The notes below the pieces were generated by a model, which had not been told where the DNA came from, ran no database searches, and saw only the letters and a program-made list of their open reading frames with translations. This document shows positions 6,948 through 11,006 of a stretch of DNA of 11,006 nt, piece by piece (position 1 is the first letter of the stretch; each line of letters begins with the position of its first letter). Origin of the DNA: Halobacteriovorax sp. (GTDB lineage: Bacteria > Bdellovibrionota > Bacteriovoracia > Bacteriovoracales > Bacteriovoracaceae); NCBI GenBank assembly GCA_002686115.1, contig NZAF01000153.1:1-11006 (forward strand), given 5' to 3'. The translations under genes and the position numbers were made by a program.

Positions 6948-7304
6948 GTGAGTCATTCCCTCAATGTAACCCATCAAAGAATTACGAGTCATAAATTGTT
7001 TGAAACCCAACATGCGAATACGAGTCAAGATAATAGTGAATCCCACCTAAATAATACGAGTCAGGAAGGAGTTGAAACCCATCCACCAAATACGAGCCAT
7101 AACCAAATTGAAACCCATCATCCTATGCAAGTCATAGAAAAGTTGAAATCCATATCCCCAATACGAGTCACTAAGATATTGAAACCCAATGACAACATAC
7201 GAGTCATCCAAATCTTGAAACCCACATGAATCATACGAGTCAAGCATCAATGAAAACCATCAGAGACTACGAGCCAAGTTCTGTATGAAACCCAAAGTCA
7301 AAAT
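6948..7304. repeat. Tandem array of ten ~36-bp units with two alternating conserved boxes
   Basis: Units start at 6948, 6984, 7020, 7056, 7092, 7127, 7163, 7199, 7235 and 7269; most are 36 bp, one is 35 and one 34. Each unit is box A (consensus ATACGAGTCA), 8 variable bases, box B (TTGAAACCCA), 8 variable bases, so boxes recur every 18 bp. The gaps differ in every unit. A degenerate eleventh unit may start at 7305. The 36-bp period leaves long frames open on both strands, but the boxes are conserved at all codon positions and indels switch frame, so selection appears to act on DNA. The boxes are too short and the pattern too bipartite for an ordinary CRISPR. Likely roles are an iteron-type replication or partition site, or a cluster of binding sites for an element-encoded protein. 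Confidence 0.85.
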
Positions 7305-7320
7305 GCGTAAGATGTAATAC

Positions 7321-7347
7321 ACCCATAATTTAATTTCAAATATGGGT
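7321..7347 (+). promoter_or_regulatory. Copy 2 of the shared promoter inside a 7-bp inverted repeat
   Basis: The core ATTTAATTTCAAATATG (7328-7344) lies exactly 36 bases before ATG 7364. It is framed by ACCCATA (7321-7327) and TATGGGT (7341-7347), a perfect inverted repeat that could be an operator. The ACCCA of the left arm matches the conserved end of box B in the adjacent array, suggesting the same protein might bind both. The other promoter copies lack this inverted repeat. Confidence 0.65.
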
Positions 7348-7363
7348 TTGTTATTTGAAATAT

Positions 7364-7660
7364 ATGGTTAGATACCGTGGCTATGTTGTAGCTAAGAAAG
7401 GACCATATGGAAAAAAGGTAGCAATGCGTGATTCAGGAAAAAAGACATTTGTAACCAAAAAAGCGGCAATCAAAGATATGCGTTCTGATAACAAGAAATG
7501 GATGAAAAAGAACTATAGCTCAGCATGGTCAAAAAAAGCTGGGTTTGAATACGGTGCAGTTGTTGATGGAAAGTTCAAGGATGGCAGTGAGGGAAACAAA
7601 AATTTACTAAAATGGCATACTTCTAAGAAACGCAAAAAGAGTTTCTCATTTAGAATTTAA
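7364..7660 (+). CDS. 98-residue highly basic protein, putative nucleic-acid binder
   Basis: I choose ATG 7364 over an in-frame TTG at 7355 because it is exactly 36 bases from the promoter core, as at two other genes. The protein is dense in Lys/Arg (KKGPYGKKVAMRDSGKK near the start, KKRKKSFSFR near the end), with a few aromatic residues and no cysteines, signal or membrane helix. Charge and position next to the box array suggest a chromatin-like or array-binding protein, possibly self-regulating through the inverted repeat around its promoter. That is inference; the fold is not recognised. Its last codons and stop form part of the next promoter. Confidence 0.75.
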   Translation: MVRYRGYVVAKKGPYGKKVAMRDSGKKTFVTKKAAIKDMRSDNKKWMKKNYSSAWSKKAGFEYGAVVDGKFKDGSEGNKNLLKWHTSKKRKKSFSFRI

Positions 7661-7671
7661 TTTCAAGTATG
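7654..7671 (+). promoter_or_regulatory. Copy 3 of the shared promoter (ATTTAATTTCAAGTATG)
   Basis: The core begins at 7655 and overlaps the final Ile codon and TAA (7658-7660) of the basic-protein gene. Exactly 36 bases downstream of the core's first base is the GTG at 7691, which is also at the start of a long inverted repeat. It drives the 7691-8033 transcript. Confidence 0.7.
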
Positions 7672-7690
7672 AGTATGTTTATTGTATATT

Positions 7691-7798
7691 GTGTCTCAGA
7701 GAGTAAACTACCTCACCCCCTCACATACTAAGTCAACTCTCAAAAGTTCTAAGTATAACATAGCGTCCAAGTTCATCTCAGTGAGGGGTGAGACACAA
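7691..7798 (+). ncRNA. Candidate structured RNA with paired ends
   Basis: The predicted start site (36 bases from the promoter core) falls within an 11-bp perfect inverted repeat, 7688-7698 with 7789-7799. Inside it, CTCACCCCCTCAC (7712-7724) can pair with GTGAGGGGTGAG (7781-7792) apart from one extra C. The right arm can therefore pair with two left partners, fully with either or partly with both (8 bp inner plus the outer stem, with an 18-base bulge). An RNA of ~108 bases with paired ends would result. It competes with the 36-codon reading frame in the same place; the two are not mutually exclusive. Confidence 0.35.
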
Positions 7799-7801
7799 TG
7801 A
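7691..7801 (+). CDS. Possible 36-residue micro-protein (GTG start)
   Basis: GTG 7691 opens a 36-codon frame ending at TGA 7799-7801, which overlaps the next ATG as ATGA. The product (SQRVNYLTPSHTKSTLK and on) is polar and basic, with no motif. Support comes from the exact promoter-to-start spacing and the overlap with the following frame. Against it, the DNA is constrained by a strong inverted repeat that may be an RNA or DNA structure. Treat as uncertain. Confidence 0.35.
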   Translation: MSQRVNYLTPSHTKSTLKSSKYNIASKFISVRGETQ

Positions 7802-7872
7802 TTAGTGTAGATTATCTTCGATTCAGATTATACTGTGTAATGTTCAAAGTGTTAACTGGTCAGTGGAAATAA
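7798..7872 (+). CDS. Possible 24-residue micro-protein
   Basis: ATG 7798 overlaps the stop of the 36-codon frame (ATGA), and its TAA at 7870-7872 overlaps the ATG of the next gene (TAATG). The product (MISVDYLRFRLYCVMFKVL...) is short, basic and hydrophobic. It may be translated mainly to couple ribosomes to the membrane-protein gene that follows. Length gives little support; the double overlap is the reason for listing it. Confidence 0.3.
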   Translation: MISVDYLRFRLYCVMFKVLTGQWK

Positions 7873-8033
7873 TGATCTCTTTTTGGGAAGGTGTAGTCAT
7901 GGGACTCATGGTAACGCTTGGTGTTCTATTTGTAGCAAGAATGTTGGCACCCAAGAAGACCTATTGGGATATACACAAAGATGCCAAATATAATCCAAAT
8001 TCGAGTGCCCCTGACTATAAAGGGCGAAAATAG
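7872..8033 (+). CDS. 53-residue one-pass membrane protein
   Basis: ATG 7872 to TAG 8031-8033. Residues ~5-25 form a hydrophobic helix (WEGVVMGLMVTLGVLFVARM), followed by a hydrophilic tail with WDIHKDAKYNPN and YKGRK. The basic tail suggests it stays on the cytoplasmic or virion-interior side. It ends the third promoter's transcription unit and resembles in plan the micro-membrane proteins of 6252-6797. It is probably an envelope or membrane component of unknown function. Confidence 0.65.
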   Translation: MISFWEGVVMGLMVTLGVLFVARMLAPKKTYWDIHKDAKYNPNSSAPDYKGRK

Positions 8034-8219
8034 TTGCACCAAATTTTTGATTAAACACGCTATGCGTGGTTTTAACCTCAATAGGTTAAGGGTTATACAT
8101 AGAATTGAAGTGGCACTAAAACACCTATTATTACATTAGTAGAACACCACAAAGTCAGCTCGCCTATGCTAGCTTTTTTTAGCTCGCCTCATAAACACCA
8201 AGCGTGCCTTTCCAATTCT

Positions 8220-8235
8220 TGCAGGCTAGCCTGCA
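8220..8235. repeat. Perfect 16-bp palindrome TGCAGGCTAGCCTGCA
   Basis: Every base pairs about the centre. The half-site GCTAGCCT resembles the two GCTCGCCT copies at 8158 and 8182, so a dimeric regulator or initiator may bind here. Confidence 0.8.
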
Positions 8236-8370
8236 CATGCCTTGTATTTATTACAATATTATACACTATGTATTACTCATTGAAGACAAAACTTCTCAAG
8301 AAAGTTTAGTTGTATGATTATAAAAATATAATAAGATTAATTATATTATGCTATAAGGGCATCAATATAG

Positions 8371-8389
8371 TTTTAAGTATATTATACTT
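8371..8389 (+). promoter_or_regulatory. TATA-like promoter for the ATPase operon
   Basis: TTTTAAGTATATTATACTT lies about 40-57 bases before the TTG at 8428. Unlike the shared promoters it should give a leader of roughly 20 bases, and that leader carries GAGAGGTG (8410-8417), a good Shine-Dalgarno match. The symmetric AAGTATATTATACTT could also be an operator. Confidence 0.45.
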
Positions 8390-8427
8390 CATATACTATG
8401 TATTGATTCGAGAGGTGTCAAGTTTAC

Positions 8428-8715
8428 TTGCTTATTGAGATTTGTTCGGGAGCTTGGACTCAATACCGTAATGGTGTAGTGTATTCAGTTCAACATGAGG
8501 ATTTTGAATCAGCAATTATGTTCATGCACGGCATGGTAGCTATGCTTCCACCAGCCGACAGACCTACACTACCACCGATTCCAGTAGCGAAGGATTTGAA
8601 GCAGGACCTAGTGAATAAGACAGCTAAGTGGAGATGGTGTGTTGACGCAAATTTTGCTATAGAGGATGCGATCAGTAAATGGATTTATAAGAATTTGGAC
8701 AAGGCGCAGATATAA
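8428..8715 (+). CDS. 95-residue protein of unknown function preceding the ATPase
   Basis: TTG 8428 follows an in-frame TGA and an AGGTG ribosome-binding sequence ten bases upstream, which decides this start. The product is soluble, with two likely helical regions (EDFESAIMFMHGMVAML; VDANFAIEDAISKWIYKNL) separated by a Pro-rich loop (PPADRPTLPPIP). No cofactor or metal motif is seen. Its TAA overlaps the ATPase ATG (TAATG at 8713-8717), so the two are probably made together and may interact. No family is recognised. Confidence 0.75.
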   Translation: MLIEICSGAWTQYRNGVVYSVQHEDFESAIMFMHGMVAMLPPADRPTLPPIPVAKDLKQDLVNKTAKWRWCVDANFAIEDAISKWIYKNLDKAQI

Positions 8716-10169
8716 TGGCAGTTGTAATCCCAAAAAAAATCAAATTGAAAACGCCTACTATAACTCCACCAGTATTTCGTCCAACATTTTCAGACACAAC
8801 TTCTCTACAAAAGCCAGTTTTAGAACAAAGAGAACCTACTCCACAAGATGAAGTAGTCGATATGTCCGATGTCGAGGAATTTCAAACTAATAAGGAGATT
8901 GATTATATCCAACAGACAGCATACTTCACAGATACAAACCACGATCCACCTAAAAAATTACCCATACCATTACGATGGAGTCCATATTTGGTGTATAAAC
9001 GGATTTTAGATCATAATCATTATGGTAATTATACTGGTGTAACCATGATCGGGATGTCTGGGTCTGGTAAGACTACATTGACTCAGGCGTTCTGTCATTA
9101 TATACATAGGCAGGCAGAGAAAGGCGGTGTAGAATATCGTATAAAGTGGTTTAATGGACATGACATGCTAAACATGGATAAACATATCAAAGACCTTGAG
9201 GTGGGGGTACCACATCTGATGATCTTCGATGATGCCAGTTATACTATGGAAGATGCGTCAAAAGCTGATAAAGCAAAATTAGCTAATGCATTGACAACGA
9301 TCAGACATCAGGTAAAGGCTCCAGTAATTACGTGGATGAACATCCACTATTCTAAGGCTACATTGAAATTTTTCAGAAATCAACATTTTACATTCCTGAC
9401 TAGTGTATCCGTAGAGGAGTTAGGGAACCTTCAAGATTTGTTCAAGGAAAGAATGGGTGCAATCAAAAATTATGCAAGGCAGTATAACAGAATGATGTTA
9501 AAAGGCTACTTCCTATGCCCGATTTCCTCGTTTAATGGACGGACTTTGAAGTATAAGACTAACGAGCCATTCAGACTTGGGATGGTTGCAGAGATTACTG
9601 ATCTGCATTATTTCGTGTATGCAAAGGAAGAATGTACAACTTGTCGTCCAGGTGCAAAATCAAGAAAACTGAAAGCTTCTACTCGTGAAGAGGTGGCTGC
9701 ATGGTTACTTAACTACAGCCAGCCTGTAAGGACAAAACAAGCTTTGGAATACTTTCTAACGATCAAAAAAGGTGTTCCGTCACTTACACCATTATTACAA
9801 AGACAAATCGAACATTTTGTCGATCTTGATAGAAAGATACCTGGATTGCCTTGGGATAAAATTTACAAGGAATTTTGTACACAAAAGAAGTTTAACAGTC
9901 CAAGGCACAGAAATAAGGCAGAAAAGCTGATGAAGCTACCGATATATCAAATTAAAAATATTTTTAAAAAGGAGCTTGAAGACGAGGAAAAGTTGAAAAA
10001 ACTACCTCATAACAAGCTTGTAGAGGAACCATTATCATCTGAGGGTTATGCACCATCTGACTTACCGCCTAATGAGTTTATGAGTACAGATGCTGATGCG
10101 GTGCCAGAGCCTGAAAAACCAAAGAAACTTTATGATGAGTATGATAGTAGGTTTACGGAGAGCCAATGA
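8715..10169 (+). CDS. A32-like (FtsK/HerA superfamily) DNA-packaging-type ATPase
   Basis: 484 residues. The N-terminal ~85 are Pro/Thr-rich and probably flexible. The ATPase core has a Walker A loop at 113-121 (GMSGSGKTT) and a Walker B strand at 168-173 (LMIFDD). After these come R197-H198 and PVITWMNIHYSK, then FFRNQHFTF with a possible arginine finger at R221. This order (P-loop, hydrophobic-DD, RH plus a beta-strand, then R-N before the last strand) is characteristic of A32-like packaging ATPases of double-stranded DNA viruses. A CTTC pair (near 311-314) and a Lys/Glu-rich C-terminus follow. It would pump DNA into a preformed particle using ATP. A conjugative or segregation translocase of the same superfamily is the main alternative. 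It is coupled to both neighbours by overlaps. Confidence 0.75.
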   Translation: MAVVIPKKIKLKTPTITPPVFRPTFSDTTSLQKPVLEQREPTPQDEVVDMSDVEEFQTNKEIDYIQQTAYFTDTNHDPPKKLPIPLRWSPYLVYKRILDHNHYGNYTGVTMIGMSGSGKTTLTQAFCHYIHRQAEKGGVEYRIKWFNGHDMLNMDKHIKDLEVGVPHLMIFDDASYTMEDASKADKAKLANALTTIRHQVKAPVITWMNIHYSKATLKFFRNQHFTFLTSVSVEELGNLQDLFKERMGAIKNYARQYNRMMLKGYFLCPISSFNGRTLKYKTNEPFRLGMVAEITDLHYFVYAKEECTTCRPGAKSRKLKASTREEVAAWLLNYSQPVRTKQALEYFLTIKKGVPSLTPLLQRQIEHFVDLDRKIPGLPWDKIYKEFCTQKKFNSPRHRNKAEKLMKLPIYQIKNIFKKELEDEEKLKKLPHNKLVEEPLSSEGYAPSDLPPNEFMSTDADAVPEPEKPKKLYDEYDSRFTESQ

Positions 10170-10567
10170 TAGATTTCGAAAAAAAGATTAAGACGTATGG
10201 TGAGTGTGTAAAATGTGGTGAACCACGCACATCGAGAGCTTGGGTAGGTTCAACAGCAAAATGCTGGAATAAATGGTCAATGTGTAAGGATTGTGCAAAA
10301 CAGGAACATCCAGAAGATTATAGAACTGCTATTGATTGGCTTGATATAGAATGTAAATGCCCAGGTTGTGGTTTAGTGCATAAAAATCCATATCAGGCAC
10401 AAAAAGCAGAGCCGACATACACTGAGGCACAATGGAAATTTAAAATGGAACAAGAGGCAAAAAATGATGATGCTATGAAATTTGAACTAGAGGCAGAGAA
10501 AATACCTGAGAAAGAGATCGCCAAATCCATACATATTCCTAACAATCCTGAAGATCAGCTTTCCTAG
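10166..10567 (+). CDS. 133-residue eight-cysteine zinc-binding protein
   Basis: It starts at the ATG overlapping the ATPase stop (ATGA). Cysteines are C14xxC17, C33, C40xxC43, and C63xC65xxC68, enough for two zinc sites; WNKWSMCKDC suggests a ribbon or treble-clef-like first site. The last ~50 residues are acidic and Gln/Glu/Lys-rich, probably helical (WKFKMEQEAK). Coupling to the ATPase suggests DNA recognition during packaging or regulation of the capsid genes just downstream. The specific role is unknown. Confidence 0.75.
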   Translation: MIDFEKKIKTYGECVKCGEPRTSRAWVGSTAKCWNKWSMCKDCAKQEHPEDYRTAIDWLDIECKCPGCGLVHKNPYQAQKAEPTYTEAQWKFKMEQEAKNDDAMKFELEAEKIPEKEIAKSIHIPNNPEDQLS

Positions 10568-10612
10568 CGCTGGATTTTTTTTTGCGGTCATAGCGCTGGA
10601 ATTTTCAAAATT
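10565..10612 (+). terminator. T-rich terminator with repeated TAGCGCTGGA
   Basis: TAGCGCTGGA occurs at 10565-10574, where TAG is the stop codon, and again at 10591-10600. The self-complementary AGCGCT copies could form a 6-bp stem around a loop with nine Ts (10575-10583). AATTTT-C-AAAATT and further T-runs follow. T-tracts are typical archaeal terminators, so this probably ends the ATPase operon. Confidence 0.5.
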
Positions 10613-10632
10613 TTTAAATTTTTGCTATACTG

Positions 10633-10649
10633 ATTTAATTTCAAATATG
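10633..10649 (+). promoter_or_regulatory. Copy 4 of the shared promoter (ATTTAATTTCAAATATG)
   Basis: Identical over 17 bases to the copy at 7328-7344. The ATG at 10673 is 40 bases from its first base instead of 36, so a leader of about four bases is expected. It drives the capsid-like gene. Confidence 0.7.
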
Positions 10650-10672
10650 AGGACTATTATGTATAATTAGGT

Positions 10673-10909
10673 ATGTTAAACATTGCGTATATAATGGGAT
10701 TCATCGGCGTTGCAGTTGGTATAATGATTGGGGTTTTCATCTTTACCGAAGTAGAGAACTCTGTGGATTGTCCAGATATTAACATAAATCCAGATGGTAA
10801 TGCTGGGTGTCAGAAAGCTAAGAGTTTGTCTTGGGCAGTAGTTGGAATTTTACCGATCGCAATGTTCTTTGGTTTGTTTACATTGTTCGGCGGATTCAAC
10901 CAATATTGA
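10673..10909 (+). CDS. Two-helix hydrophobic protein, putative major capsid protein (copy 1)
   Basis: 78 residues: membrane helix 1 at about 4-26 (IAYIMGFIGVAVGIMIGVFI), a loop with C33 and C46 around CPDININPDGNAGC that could form a disulfide, and membrane helix 2 at about 53-73 (LSWAVVGILPIAMFFGLFTL) ending GGFNQY. Size, hairpin plan and absence of a signal peptide resemble major capsid proteins of archaeal spindle-shaped viruses, which are small two-helix proteins. The sequence similarity is remembered, not tested. A related gene starts 58 bases downstream, and multiple copies fit a capsid role. An alternative is a small membrane channel or holin-like protein. Confidence 0.6.
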   Translation: MLNIAYIMGFIGVAVGIMIGVFIFTEVENSVDCPDININPDGNAGCQKAKSLSWAVVGILPIAMFFGLFTLFGGFNQY

Positions 10910-10932
10910 AATCGGTTACTCTATAATTTTTC

Positions 10933-10943
10933 TTTTATATAAG
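10933..10943 (+). promoter_or_regulatory. TATA box (TTTTATATAAG) of the second capsid-like gene
   Basis: It starts 35 bases before ATG 10968, the standard distance for a leaderless archaeal transcript. It differs from the shared promoter and looks like a generic TATA box, so the two capsid-like copies may be expressed differently. Confidence 0.6.
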
Positions 10944-10967
10944 AAGTAAAGATGACATTGGAGTAAC

Positions 10968-11006
10968 ATGATTGATATTTCCTACATCATGGGCTTCATC
11001 GGCGTA
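10968..11006 (+). CDS. Partial second copy of the capsid-like protein
   Basis: The first 13 codons (MIDISYIMGFIGV) are visible before the window ends. They match the start of the upstream protein (MLNIAYIMGFIGV) at nine of 13 positions with mostly conservative changes, while many synonymous sites differ, so this is an older tandem duplication or paralogue. Confidence 0.65.
   Translation, partial: MIDISYIMGFIGV

Larger units (their letters stand above)
8034..8427. other. Non-coding, palindrome-rich region; candidate replication origin/control region
   Basis: About 394 bases without a convincing gene. In order: an AAACACGC-TAT-GCGTG(g)TTT hairpin (8053-8072); TTAACC-TCAATA-GGTTAA hairpin (8072-8089); direct repeats AGCTCGCCT at 8157 and 8181 around GCTAGC plus seven Ts (8168-8180); a perfect 16-bp palindrome TGCAGGCTAGCCTGCA (8220-8235) containing the related GCTAGCCT; an AT-rich stretch (~8236-8405); direct repeats ATAYACTATGTATT at 8261 and 8391, exactly 130 bp apart; and AAGTATA-T-TATACTT (8375-8389). 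Clustered sites beside easily melted DNA are typical of origins, but no initiator gene is seen here, so the function is inferred. The two hairpins may instead end the upstream transcript. Confidence 0.5.

Noticed and set aside
6948..7229. 93-codon frame through the repeat array
   Set aside because: The 36-bp period keeps frames open on both strands; the boxes are conserved as DNA and indels shift the frame, so a repeat protein is unlikely.
6948..7304. CRISPR array
   Set aside because: Conserved blocks are only 8-10 bp and alternate between two types; gaps are 8 bp, far too short for spacers; no cas gene is nearby.
7355..7363. TTG start adding three residues to the basic protein
   Set aside because: ATG 7364 matches the exact 36-base promoter spacing seen at 4685 and 7691.
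8666..8851. 61-codon frame across the ATPase gene start
   Set aside because: It overlaps two better-supported genes joined by a TAATG junction and has no motif.

Overview
The window looks like part of a mobile element of an archaeon, most likely a virus or virus-derived plasmid of an AT-rich ammonia-oxidising archaeon (Nitrososphaeria, Nitrosopumilus-like). I infer this from several things read in the sequence: every gene is on the + strand and closely packed, many with ATGA or TAATG stop/start overlaps; promoters sit where archaeal BRE/TATA elements should; and small Cys-pair zinc proteins and one-helix membrane proteins are common. Three recognisable hallmarks are a tyrosine recombinase (4833-6035), an A32-like FtsK/HerA-superfamily packaging-type ATPase (8715-10169), and a duplicated small two-helix hydrophobic protein resembling spindle-virus major capsid proteins (10673-10909 and, truncated, from 10968). 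No DNA polymerase, ribosomal, tRNA or ordinary housekeeping gene was found. The host assignment rests on remembered similarity and style and was not searched.

Layout. (1) 1-4649: four consecutive genes for Lys/Pro/Gln/Gly-rich, low-complexity proteins, the first cut by the window edge; they may be virion or surface components, but I recognise no family. (2) 4648-6889: a near-invariant promoter, a tiny zinc protein, the recombinase, a zinc-ribbon protein, then a train of micro-genes (three single-helix membrane proteins, a coiled-coil protein, a Cys-rich peptide) chained by 1-8 base overlaps. (3) 6948-7304: an array of ten ~36-bp units built from two alternating conserved 10-bp boxes separated by variable 8-bp gaps, with no gene I believe in it. 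(4) 7327-8033: two more copies of the same promoter, one driving a very basic 98-aa protein and one driving either a self-complementary RNA or a chain of three micro-genes. (5) 8034-8427: a non-coding, palindrome-rich then AT-rich stretch, the best candidate for a replication origin or master control region. (6) 8428-10567: unknown protein, packaging-type ATPase and eight-cysteine protein in one operon. (7) 10633 to the end: a fourth copy of the promoter and the capsid-like gene, followed by a second copy with a classical TATA box.

How it may work together: the recombinase would integrate or resolve the element, the ATPase would move DNA into particles, and the two-helix proteins would form a lipid-containing shell. 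The four promoter copies share a ~17-bp core; in three the first base of the core lies exactly 36 bases before the start codon, and in the fourth 40. This points to a coordinated, mostly leaderless transcription programme. The 36-bp box array beside the basic 98-aa protein could be a binding platform for replication, partition or regulation. The most novel-looking items are this array, the shared promoter module and the inverted-repeat transcript at 7688-7799.
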